NCBI RefSeq assembly: GCF_000308215.1
Contig: NZ_CAJE01000012.1
Location: 630,894-694,893 of the forward strand
Length of the DNA stretch: 64,000 nucleotides
DNA from: Methanomassiliicoccus luminyensis B10
Lineage (GTDB): Archaea; Thermoplasmatota; Thermoplasmata; Methanomassiliicoccales; Methanomassiliicoccaceae
Direction: 5' to 3'
The notes under the pieces were generated by a model. The model was given only the letters and a program-made list of their open reading frames with translations, was not told where the DNA came from and made no database searches. Positions 51,419 to 59,269 of the stretch are shown here, piece after piece (within the stretch, counting starts at the first letter, position 1; each line of letters starts with the position of its first letter). The position numbers and the translations under genes were made by a program.

Positions 51419-52044
51419 ACCGTCTCCTGGCCATGGCCGCAGCGCCCTTCATGGCAGTCCTGGGGATAGGAGTGGTGTTCGGCCTCCTGACCGGCAAAGG
51501 CACCTACATCGCCTCAACCTGCTTCTGGAGCATAGTCATCCTCTCCATCCCCTTGATACTGGACAGGCATGAAAGGGTCACCCTGCCCTGGCCGGTGGTG
51601 CTGTGCGCCGGTATCGCCCTGATCCTGCACGCCATCGGTCTAATCATGGAGATGTACGGGATGTTCTGGTGGGATAAGCTCACCCACCTGGTGTCGGGCA
51701 TCGTGGTGGCATCGCTGGTAAGCCTGGTGCTGCTGGTGATCCTGCATTACTCCAAGACCATCCGTATACCCTCAAAGTGGTTCCCCTTCCTCCTGATAAT
51801 ATCCGTCCTCGCCTTCGAGGGAGTATGGGAGATCCTGGAGTTCACGGTCGACCACACTATGGGCACAGGCATGCAATACGGGTTCGGCGACACCGTCAAC
51901 GACATCACCACCAACCTCATCTCCGGCATACTAGCCGGGTTCGGCGCGTCGTATTTCATCGGCAAGAGCTCCGTTGATAAGATCGTCGAGGGTATGAAGG
52001 TGGAGAAGACCGTCAGGTTCCTCCAGAAGCACGTCGACCGGTGA
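51415..52044 (+). CDS. DUF2238/YjdF-like integral membrane protein
   Basis: 209 residues, six or so helices. The segments MFWWDKLTHLVSG and VWEILEFTVDHTMGTG, followed by GDTVNDITTNLISGILAG, match the DUF2238 (YjdF) pattern of conserved Asp/His/Glu in membrane helices. Function unknown in the family. It starts with GTG overlapping the previous stop and ends in a hairpin terminator. Confidence 0.75.
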   Translation: MNRLLAMAAAPFMAVLGIGVVFGLLTGKGTYIASTCFWSIVILSIPLILDRHERVTLPWPVVLCAGIALILHAIGLIMEMYGMFWWDKLTHLVSGIVVASLVSLVLLVILHYSKTIRIPSKWFPFLLIISVLAFEGVWEILEFTVDHTMGTGMQYGFGDTVNDITTNLISGILAGFGASYFIGKSSVDKIVEGMKVEKTVRFLQKHVDR

Positions 52045-52078
52045 TGCCGTTCGCGCCTTGGGCATCACCAGGTTTTTT
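52040..52078 (+). terminator. Hairpin plus T-tract terminator after the DUF2238-like gene
   Basis: A perfect 9-bp stem GGTGATGCC / GGCATCACC with a 12-base loop, then GGTTTTTT. The stop codon lies inside the stem. Confidence 0.8.
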
Positions 52079-52122
52079 GAACAAGGAACGTGTATAGTCA
52101 TCAAGCTCGGGGAGAAGGACAT

Positions 52123-52758
52123 TTGAACATCATCGACACGATCAACCAATGGGTCATATCCCTCATCGAGACCACCGGGTACCTCGGCATATTCCTCTCC
52201 ATGTTCGTGGAGGGGATATTCACTCCCATACCCAGCGAGGCCATCGTACCGTTCGCCGGCTACCTGGCTTCCACCGGCCAGCTTAACTTGATCCTGGTCG
52301 TTCTGGTGGCTTCGGTGGGGGCGACGGCCGGTTCGACGGTAGCCTACGCCCTGGCGAAGGTCATCGGCCGGACCGCGGTGCTGCGCTACGGCAAGTACTT
52401 CGGGGTCAGCCACGAGACCCTGGGCAAGGCGGACCGGTGGTTCGAGAGGTATGGTTACTGGGGGGTGCTGATCGGGCACTCCATCCCCGGGATAAGGTCC
52501 ATCATCTCCTTCCCTGCAGGTTTGGCCAACATGAACCTGAAGAAGTTCATGGTCGCCACATTCACCGGCGCTTGCATCTGGAACACCGTGCTCACCCTGA
52601 CCGGGTACTTCCTCGGCGAATACTGGGTGGAGTTCTGGGGCGGCCTGGACGGCCTGGACTACTACATACTCGCGGCGGCGGGCCTCGGGCTGGCGGGCTA
52701 CTTCCTGTACAAGAGGTACGGGAAGAAGAGGGGCGTCCAACCGCAAGAGGAAAGTTGA
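52123..52758 (+). CDS. DedA/VTT-family membrane protein
   Basis: About 211 residues. It has classic DedA features: a re-entrant-like N-terminal segment with FVEGIFTPIPSEAIVPFAGYLA, then RYGYWGVLIGHSIPGIRSIISFPAGLANM. Such proteins are linked to membrane potential, phospholipid or polyprenyl-phosphate carrier recycling. I start at TTG 52123 because GGAGAAGGA lies just upstream; GTG 52090 is in frame but without support. Confidence 0.88.
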   Translation: MNIIDTINQWVISLIETTGYLGIFLSMFVEGIFTPIPSEAIVPFAGYLASTGQLNLILVVLVASVGATAGSTVAYALAKVIGRTAVLRYGKYFGVSHETLGKADRWFERYGYWGVLIGHSIPGIRSIISFPAGLANMNLKKFMVATFTGACIWNTVLTLTGYFLGEYWVEFWGGLDGLDYYILAAAGLGLAGYFLYKRYGKKRGVQPQEES

Positions 52759-52820
52759 GATCGGAACTGCTCACGGACCCGCGACGGTCTTGGCGGCACG
52801 AGTTTAGGTGATGGGCAGAT

Positions 52821-53918
52821 ATGGCGGAACCCTGGAAAGCGATGTACGATGAGGCGTTCCTCCGCGGCTTCGGGGAGAGAGTGCGCTCCGCGTACGGCGG
52901 GTTCGATGCCGACGCCTTCGTGGCCGCAGTGACCTCTGGGGAGTGGGGCGGTCTCGAGCTCAAGGCCCGCACCCGGCGGATCGCCGAGGCGCTGGGGAAG
53001 TACCTCCCGCCGCGGTACGAGGACGCGCTGGGAGTGCTGTACGCCGTCGACGAGGATTGCGTCGGCTTCCCCTATCTGTTCTTCCCCGACTTCGTGGCGG
53101 TGCACGGGCGCGGGGAGTGGGATCGATCTATGAAGGCGCTGGAGCGGTTCACCCGGCGCTCGTCGTCGGAGTTCGCTGTCAGGGCGTTCATCATCGATGA
53201 CCCAGAAAGGGCGATGGTGCAGATGATGGCCTGGACCAGGCACGAGGATGAGAACGTGCGCCGGCTCGCCAGCGAGGGATGCCGCCCCCGCCTGCCGTGG
53301 GGAGAATCGCTGCCGATGTTCAAGCGCGACCCCACCCCGGTGCTGGCGGTGCTGGAGAGGCTGAAAGACGACCCTTCCCCGTACGTGCGCCGGAGCGTGT
53401 CCAACAACCTGAACGACATTGCCAAGGACCACCCCGAGGTGGTCCTGGAGCTCGCGGAACGCTGGAAGGGGGCCAGCGAGAGGACCGATTGGATCCTGAG
53501 GCGGGGCTGCCGGACCCTGGTCCGCAAGGCTGAGCCGAAAGCCCTGGAGCTGTTCGGGTACGAGTCGTGCGGTGCGCCACTGGTCTCATCGGCCTCGCTG
53601 ATCGCATCGCCGTCGACCCTGGCGATCGGAGATTCGTGCGAGTTGCGCTACGAGCTCGATGCACGAGAGGGGAAGCCTCTCCGAGCTCGCGTGGAATATG
53701 GGATCTATTTCGTAAAGGCGAGCGGACGAACATCGCGCAAGCTGTTCCTTCTGTCCGACAGGACGGTGCAGGGAGGCGGGCGCATCGCCGGCGAAAGGAC
53801 CCACGACTGGTCCGACCTGACCGTGCGGCGCCACTATCCCGGTGAGCATCGCATCGCCCTCGTGGTGAACGGTCAGGAGGTCGCCGACACCGCTATAATG
53901 CTAGAAAGGCGAGAATGA
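52821..53918 (+). CDS. AlkC-like DNA alkylation repair protein with C-terminal Ig-like domain
   Basis: 365 residues. The first 240 are HEAT-like repeats with the AlkC signatures RRLASEGCRPRLPWGESLPM, then LERLKDDPSPYVRRSVSNNLNDIAKDHPEVV. AlkC/AlkD glycosylases excise alkylated bases such as 3-methyladenine. Residues about 255-365 look like the immunoglobulin-like domain fused to some AlkC proteins. ATG 52821 is likely. Stands alone. Confidence 0.85.
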   Translation: MAEPWKAMYDEAFLRGFGERVRSAYGGFDADAFVAAVTSGEWGGLELKARTRRIAEALGKYLPPRYEDALGVLYAVDEDCVGFPYLFFPDFVAVHGRGEWDRSMKALERFTRRSSSEFAVRAFIIDDPERAMVQMMAWTRHEDENVRRLASEGCRPRLPWGESLPMFKRDPTPVLAVLERLKDDPSPYVRRSVSNNLNDIAKDHPEVVLELAERWKGASERTDWILRRGCRTLVRKAEPKALELFGYESCGAPLVSSASLIASPSTLAIGDSCELRYELDAREGKPLRARVEYGIYFVKASGRTSRKLFLLSDRTVQGGGRIAGERTHDWSDLTVRRHYPGEHRIALVVNGQEVADTAIMLERRE

Positions 53919-54354
53919 CGTGCGAAAGAGGGCGACGCGGGATGAATCTCAACACTTGTTGCTGAAGTTCGAGGAAGGCATTGTCAAGGTCGTCCAGAGG
54001 GCCAAGGAGGTCTGCTTAACATGAGGGAGTCGACGTCCTAAGGAACCTTCAGGTGATGGAGAACATCCATCCCTGGGACCTTTCCTATGACATCATGATG
54101 GCAATAAGGTTCTATCCGATACAGTATTTCGACGCGTTCCTGGAGCGCCCCACCATGTCAAAGCGGCCGACCTCATATCACCAATGATCTGGAGAGCGGG
54201 GCATCGGTCTGCTACGAGCCTTTTGACTGGTGAATGAGGATAGTCCAGGACAGGGGTCTGTATAACCTAACCCCGCCCGACTAGACTATAAATCCCCCCA
54301 GAAAGAGATACCAACGATCAGCATACCGCCGATGAAGGGGAAAGCCCGAGCAAG
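53919..54354. other. Intergenic interval with possible gene remnants
   Basis: 436 bp with no intact gene. Two short open stretches look gene-like: GTG 53930 (VRKRATRDESQHLLLKFEEG..., 34 codons) and the plus-strand stretch beginning about 54056 (MENIHPWDLSYDIMM..., about 43 codons). Neither can be assigned. GC content falls from here on, so this marks the edge of a lower-GC island. Confidence 0.35.
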
Positions 54355-55134
54355 CTAAAGATCGCTCACTATGTCCTTGACCATCAGCTCTGCGGTTGCT
54401 CTTTTCGGCATGATGTCGACCTTGAGGCCATATTCCTCAAGCTTGTCCTTGGTGTCGTTGCTTAAGACAGCGATGGTAACCCCATCTAAGACATCATTTG
54501 CATCCGCGCCTTCAAAACGCTCTTTCAAATGGAAGAAAAAAGCATCGGCATGACTCGGAGTTGCAAACGCCAACGTGCTGACCTCGTTGTCTTCCAACCG
54601 GTCCAGAAGCACCTCCATGTCTTCAGACCTCTTTAGCTGTAGGGAGTACACCGGCACCTCTGTCACATTCCACCCCGCCTCGATCAGGGACGATGGAAGG
54701 AGGCGTGAGCCCCTGTCAGAGCGGAGCAAGGCGATGCTGCCTCTATGCGGCAGCGCGTTTATGTGCTCGATGAGGGAACTGGTAGATGCTTCTGAAGATA
54801 CAGATGGAACTTTCAGTCCGTTCCATTTTGCCGTCTCTGCTGACCGGTCGCCTATCACGATGACCTCGACCTTGCTCATCGACGTTAAGAACCTGTTGAG
54901 CAGTCCACGTTCGATGGCCATGTTGATGGAATGCCTTACCGCTGTAGGACAAGTCAATACCACACAATCGTATTTGGCCAGCGATAGGTCCATAATGAAA
55001 TTGGAAAAAACGGAGTTGTCGATCGGCAAAGATACGAACAGGGGCACAAAGACGAATTCGGCCTTATCGGCATATGGGCGACATATCGGTTCCCAGCCTT
55101 CGGATGGGGCCAGAATTGCCACGCACTTTTTCAT
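54355..55134 (-). CDS. Uroporphyrinogen-III synthase-like protein (HemD family)
   Basis: 259 residues with the two-lobe HemD pattern: AILAPSEGWEPICRPYA, DCVVLTCPTAVRHSI, VEVIVIGDRSAETAKWNGLKV, and the second-lobe RSDRGSRLLPSSLIEAGWNV...VYSLQ. HemD closes the tetrapyrrole ring to uroporphyrinogen III, precursor of corrinoids, F430 and haem. Its location beside a corrinoid-type methyltransferase gene and a regulator suggests a duplicate serving corrinoid supply, but a non-catalytic role is possible. Ends with TAG. TATA box (AGATAAATAAT, 55158-55168) predicts a leaderless mRNA. Confidence 0.75.
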   Translation of the reverse strand: MKKCVAILAPSEGWEPICRPYADKAEFVFVPLFVSLPIDNSVFSNFIMDLSLAKYDCVVLTCPTAVRHSINMAIERGLLNRFLTSMSKVEVIVIGDRSAETAKWNGLKVPSVSSEASTSSLIEHINALPHRGSIALLRSDRGSRLLPSSLIEAGWNVTEVPVYSLQLKRSEDMEVLLDRLEDNEVSTLAFATPSHADAFFFHLKERFEGADANDVLDGVTIAVLSNDTKDKLEEYGLKVDIMPKRATAELMVKDIVSDL

Positions 55135-55385
55135 CGGTTCGCACAGGGGACAGTAAGATTATTTATCTTTCCTTAGGATTACGAAATATAATCGATGTTA
55201 GATTTTTAACATCCGATGTTGCTCCAGGGCGCAAATGAGCTGTTTCGACCTAGCTGCAAGTCCTAATCGTTCTCCGAATCCTTCCGGACACAAAAGGCAA
55301 GAAGATCCATATGGCGATGGGGGACGCTCGAGTTCCATTTGGTCTCCTTGTTTAAATAGGTATATGGAGCTTTATCCGTAGATTT

Positions 55386-56048
55386 ATGCGATCGGCCACC
55401 TTTAGAATTAAAATCCCCGATTTTTGCCGTACATGCATAAACTGCCTTCCGTTCCTTGAAAAGAACAACGTATCCGTAAAGATCCTACGATGCGCCCCGT
55501 TGGGCCCCCATTGCGGTCACAGCCTGTTAAGGTTCGAAGGTGAACCCGAATTATTGGACGAACTCCTTCTGAATCCCTGGGATGTTGCAGCCGATGACAT
55601 GAAGATCGAGGTTGCTAGAACAGGCAATGGGGTTTATTCTGCATTGGTCGTCAACAATAATTGCGAGTTGAGCCACATTATCAACGACTCGGGCTGCTTT
55701 TTAGAATTGGCCATCAAATCGGACGACAACGATGTGGTATTTCATCTGATCGGGACCGACGTAGACTCGATCAACTTATTTCTGAGCTCGGCAAAAGGTG
55801 CGGGGTTCGACGTGCGCGTCGTAAGTGTCTATGAAAAAAGGACTTGGGGAGGCCTCACATACCGGCAGGAAAAGGACCTGAGGATAGCCTTTGAATCTGG
55901 CTATTACAATATACCGAGCCAGATCACCCTGGAAGATCTGGCCAACAAGATGGGGATATCCAAATCGACCCTCAACATCACGCTCAGAAGAGCGGAACGA
56001 AAGATCATTTCCGACCATCTGACCAACTCTGAGGCAAATCAACGATAG
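55386..56048 (+). CDS. Bat-type (HTH_10) transcriptional regulator with Cys-rich N-terminus
   Basis: 220 residues. The C-terminal 55 residues are a bacterio-opsin-activator HTH: LTYRQEKDLRIAFESGYYNI, ITLEDLANKMGISKSTLN and LRRAERKII. The N-terminal part has clustered cysteines (FCRTCINC and LRCAPLGPHC), which could bind metal or sense redox, then an alpha/beta region. TTTAAATAGG (55351-55360) lies about 31 bp before the ATG. It faces away from hemD and precedes the acetate-transporter and methyltransferase genes, which it may control. Confidence 0.8.
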   Translation: MRSATFRIKIPDFCRTCINCLPFLEKNNVSVKILRCAPLGPHCGHSLLRFEGEPELLDELLLNPWDVAADDMKIEVARTGNGVYSALVVNNNCELSHIINDSGCFLELAIKSDDNDVVFHLIGTDVDSINLFLSSAKGAGFDVRVVSVYEKRTWGGLTYRQEKDLRIAFESGYYNIPSQITLEDLANKMGISKSTLNITLRRAERKIISDHLTNSEANQR

Positions 56049-56392
56049 ACATGTATGCGGCCTCGAGCGATGCAGATCACAAAAGCAATTCGATCCATGA
56101 CATTGATAATCCTAGACATGCCGTGTCAAGATGTCCAGCCTTCGGCCCCGGCCTGAAATAGTTCGTTGACGATGACAGTACCCTGACTTTTCGTTGCTAT
56201 GAAAATACCGACCACATAACTGTGATATCGGCTTTTGATTCATATATGAATCTAAATTAGATCATCTGGCATTTTGCCAGACTACTCGGCCGACATGTAC
56301 GACGATAGTTATAATAAGACTCTATCGAAGATGTTCGTCGTTTTAAAATTGTAGCCATGCACCGATAGGCCTTCAATCGGAAGGTTGATGAA
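56049..56392. promoter_or_regulatory. Intergenic region with palindromes upstream of the acetate transporter
   Basis: 344 bp, AT-rich. It contains a perfect 16-bp palindrome (GATTCATATATGAATC, 56237-56252), an inverted repeat TCTGGCA-TTT-TGCCAGA (56265-56281), and CGATAG/CTATCG arms flanking a GTTATAATAAG TATA-like box (about 56308-56318). These are candidate operator or terminator elements. Confidence 0.5.
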
Positions 56393-57004
56393 TTGTCATC
56401 TGAGAAATTAGGAAATGCTGGAGCTCTCGGCCTTTGCGCCTTTGGTCTTACGACCCTGGCCCTGATGCTTCACAACAACGGGCTGTACGGCATGAACACC
56501 ATGATCCTCGCTATGGGCATGTTCTATGGCGGGATCGTTCAGCTTCTCGTGGGAGCTTTGGAGTGGAAACATGGCAACACCTTCGGAACTGTCGCCTTCG
56601 CCTCTTACGGAGCATTCTGGCTCTCATTCTGTTTCATGTTAATGCTCCCAGCATTTGGGCTCGCCGCTCCCGACGCTGCGGCGGTAGGCTGGTTCATGGC
56701 TTTGTGGACGGTGTTCACCTTCGCCATGTTCGTGGGCACTCTCAGGATCGCAAAGGCCTTGCAGCTTGTGTTTGGACTTGGTACGATCGGTTTCGCCCTG
56801 CTGGCTTTGAACGACCTCACCGGCATAGAGGTGCTTGGCGACATTGCCGCAGTGGTTGGCGTGCTCCTCGGATGCTCGGCACTCTACGCTGGCCTGGCAG
56901 AAGTGCTGAACGAGGTGTATGGAAAGGTCATCCTGCCCATCGGGCCCGTGGTCCACGCGGAGCCTAGACCAAAGCAGGACTCGCCTACCTCGCCGAATGA
57001 CTGA
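56393..57004 (+). CDS. Acetate uptake transporter (GPR1/FUN34/YaaH family)
   Basis: 203 residues with six membrane helices. Family pattern: GNAGALGLCAFGLTTLALML (the AceTr NPxPLGL-like start, altered here), MFYGGIVQLLVGALEWKHGNTFG, FASYGAFWLSF. Members move acetate or succinate; an acetate requirement for carbon assimilation would make sense in a methylotrophic methanogen. The start is TTG 56393 behind GGAAGGTTGATG; no ATG fits the frame upstream. Confidence 0.85.
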   Translation: MSSEKLGNAGALGLCAFGLTTLALMLHNNGLYGMNTMILAMGMFYGGIVQLLVGALEWKHGNTFGTVAFASYGAFWLSFCFMLMLPAFGLAAPDAAAVGWFMALWTVFTFAMFVGTLRIAKALQLVFGLGTIGFALLALNDLTGIEVLGDIAAVVGVLLGCSALYAGLAEVLNEVYGKVILPIGPVVHAEPRPKQDSPTSPND

Positions 57005-57112
57005 GGTTGGGTCCGATAATCCGACCCCCGCCCCTAGGGAGAGGGGGACATACCCCAACCATGTGGTCCACCATTGAACGAACAGAGCGTAGAGAAAAAG
57101 GTGATTAGGTCA

Positions 57113-58213
57113 ATGATACACGAATCAGAAAAACAAGCATACACAGGACATCAGACAGTTGCACGTAAGCACGATCTCGGGCACAGAGCACAAGTTGAGA
57201 TGGCCTTGAACTTCGAGAAGCCGTATCGGACGCCAGTACAGAACTTTTCCAACATCACCGCAGTCCATAGCGGCGGATATCAGTTCAAGGACGCGCGCAC
57301 AAATGCGACCCTATCGGCAAAGCTGGCTCTGAGATTTGCCAAGCTCACTCACTCGGATTTCGTCAAGCCAGCCCTGGATACCAATGGGCAGTTGATCGAT
57401 ATCGGGCTGAACATTAAACAGCCAGACGACAACTACGGTCGGGCCGTATCATCGCTTATCAACGAACCCGAGGATGTGGATCGGCTCGAACTGTATGATC
57501 CGTTCAACCCGAAAGAATGCCCCTATTTCACAAAGGGGTTTGTGGAGAACATACGGATGGTCTCCGACACCATGGATGAGGATTTTCATGTTCTCGGCAT
57601 GTCCTGGGGCCCGTTCACCACCGCCGCCTACATACGGGGTGCGGAGAACATCATGATGGACATAAATCTCGATCCAGACCTTATCAAGAAGCTCGTGGCC
57701 AAAACTGCAGAGTTCTGCGAAAGAATACAGATGAGGTGCATTGATGCCGGCGCTACCGCTCTGTGGATGTCAGACCCAACAGCCTCGGAGGACATGATAT
57801 CGACCGACATGTACCGTGAATTCGCACTGAAAGGGACCAAGCGTGTCTGCACCAATGTGAAGAAGGAAACCAAGGTACCCATATTCGTCCACATGTGTGG
57901 AGAATCTTCGGAAACAATGCAGCTATTGCCGGATGCCGGCGTTGAATGTTTCAGTTGCGATTCCAAGGTCAACCTGGCAATTGCCAGGAAGAACATCGGG
58001 AAAAAGATGGCCATTATGGGCAATATCGATCCCGTGAGGGTCTTGTGGCAAGGTACCCCCCAGACCATAAGGGACACTGCGTTCAAATGCATAGATGATG
58101 CGGGCCAAGAGGGCGGGTTCATCCTTGCGCCTGGGTGTGAAAGTCCCAGGGACTGCAGCGACGAGAACATGATCGCCATGGGCATGGCAGGAATCGACTA
58201 TTGGATGAGATAG
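57113..58213 (+). CDS. Uroporphyrinogen decarboxylase-fold methylcobamide:CoM methyltransferase (MtaA/MtbA-like)
   Basis: About 366 residues. The URO-D fold with the zinc ligands typical of MtaA/MtbA/CmuA: H-x-C in IFVHMCGES and a distal Cys in LAPGCESP. In methylotrophic methanogens such enzymes move the methyl group from a corrinoid protein to coenzyme M. No corrinoid protein or substrate-specific methyltransferase is in this window, so the partner is unknown. ATG 57113 has GGTGAT 8 nt upstream; TTG 57074 is in frame but lacks a ribosome site. A terminator follows at 58226. Confidence 0.8.
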   Translation: MIHESEKQAYTGHQTVARKHDLGHRAQVEMALNFEKPYRTPVQNFSNITAVHSGGYQFKDARTNATLSAKLALRFAKLTHSDFVKPALDTNGQLIDIGLNIKQPDDNYGRAVSSLINEPEDVDRLELYDPFNPKECPYFTKGFVENIRMVSDTMDEDFHVLGMSWGPFTTAAYIRGAENIMMDINLDPDLIKKLVAKTAEFCERIQMRCIDAGATALWMSDPTASEDMISTDMYREFALKGTKRVCTNVKKETKVPIFVHMCGESSETMQLLPDAGVECFSCDSKVNLAIARKNIGKKMAIMGNIDPVRVLWQGTPQTIRDTAFKCIDDAGQEGGFILAPGCESPRDCSDENMIAMGMAGIDYWMR

Positions 58214-58225
58214 GGTTGACGCAAC

Positions 58226-58280
58226 GCACCAGGGATGCATGGACCTATGGCGATATCCTTGGTGCCCCTCTTCATTTTTT
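58226..58280 (+). terminator. Hairpin plus T-tract terminator after the methyltransferase
   Basis: An 11-bp stem GCACCAGGGAT / ATCCTTGGTGC (one G-U pair) with a long loop, followed by a run of six T at 58275-58280. Confidence 0.7.
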
Positions 58281-58568
58281 AGCCAGTGTTTTGTCGGCGC
58301 ATCCTGAGGCGCTGCAGCATTCACCTCATTGGCGTGGTGCAAAGGGCAGGTTTGAATTGGGGTGCCCTCGATAGAGTAGCTCGCCATTCTGGAGCGCCTT
58401 GTCCACACCCAGTGGCTAATCATATCAACAACACAACCTGGAGAGCGAGATTGCCGGTATGACGCTACGAACCTTGGCTAGTGAACGGCGGCCTAGAGCA
58501 GGACGCAGATGCGGCGTCGATCTTTATCGTGTAGCCATATTGGGCGGGATGGCATATCCTGTCGGGGG
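58281..58568. other. Intergenic interval without recognisable gene
   Basis: About 290 bp with no gene or element I can support. It may hold decayed 5' sequence of the adjacent pseudogene. Confidence 0.4.
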
Positions 58569-59250
58569 GTGGGCAAGCATGAAGGCATAGGCATACAGTC
58601 AAGCCCCCGGGGCAAGAACAGCAACACCCTCCGGCTGCTGAACGCGGCGTTGGAGGGGTCGCGCAAAGCAGGCACGGAGGCCAAACTCGTTGACATCACC
58701 AAGATGAACACCAGGTACAGCACCGGTGCCAGTACTGCCGCCGGAGCGGCAAGTGCAATATCAAGGACGATTACCTCCACCCTGCTGAAGAAGATGCTAG
58801 CCGCGAACGGCATCTTATTGAGCGGTCCGAACTACATGTCCCATGTCACCGCCCAGCTGAAGACAGTACTGGGCCGCAGCGTCAACGTGGAGCATGAGCA
58901 GTACCTCGCCGGCAAAGATGGCTTCTTAATCATGACCGCCGGCGGGGGTGTGAGAAGCTGTTGCTGGGCTACATGAATGGCTTCCTGAGGGAATCGGGAG
59001 CGTTCGCGGTCGGAGGCGTCGGCCATTTGCTGAACCGCGGGCCGGAGGCATGAACGAGGCGGTCAAGCGCTCGCAGGACATGGGCCGCGACAGGCGGGAG
59101 CGATCAAGGAAAAGCTGATCCTATTCAGAGCAGGTCGAGGAGCATGAGGCCTGGAGGAGGGGGTTCGCGAGGACCATCAGGACCAATGAAAAGACCTGGA
59201 GCCATAACTATGAGATCCGGGTCAAGAAGGGATGGGTGGGGCCTCAGTAG
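58569..59250 (+). pseudogene. NADPH-dependent FMN reductase (flavodoxin-like) pseudogene with several frameshifts
   Basis: Pieces of one protein appear in order in different plus-strand frames. They are IGIQSSPRGKNSNTLRLLNAAL (58585 on), then CQYCRRSGKCNIKDDY after a shift near 58710, NGILLSGPNYMSHVTAQLK after another near 58785, and CEKLLLGYMNGFLRESGAF after a third near 58945. NEAVKRSQDMGRD and EQVEEHEAWRRGFARTI follow after further shifts, ending at TAG 59250. The family uses FMN with an iron-sulfur or flavin partner (iron-sulfur flavoprotein-like Cys set CxxC...C). So many breaks over 680 bp indicate decay rather than one sequencing error. Confidence 0.8.
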
Positions 59251-59269
59251 AGAAACCATTAATCGCGGC

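Noticed and set aside
54056-54190. Possible endonuclease V remnant (ENIHPWDLSYD)
   Set aside because: Only a single short phrase fits; the rest of the 43 codons does not, so no assignment is made.
54355-54357. TAG stop of the HemD-like gene as a pyrrolysine codon
   Set aside because: Read-through gives a short hydrophobic stretch ending at another TAG with no family similarity; the HemD fold is already complete. The TAG stops of leuD and of the pseudogene are also normal ends. No pyrrolysine-type methylamine methyltransferase is in the window.
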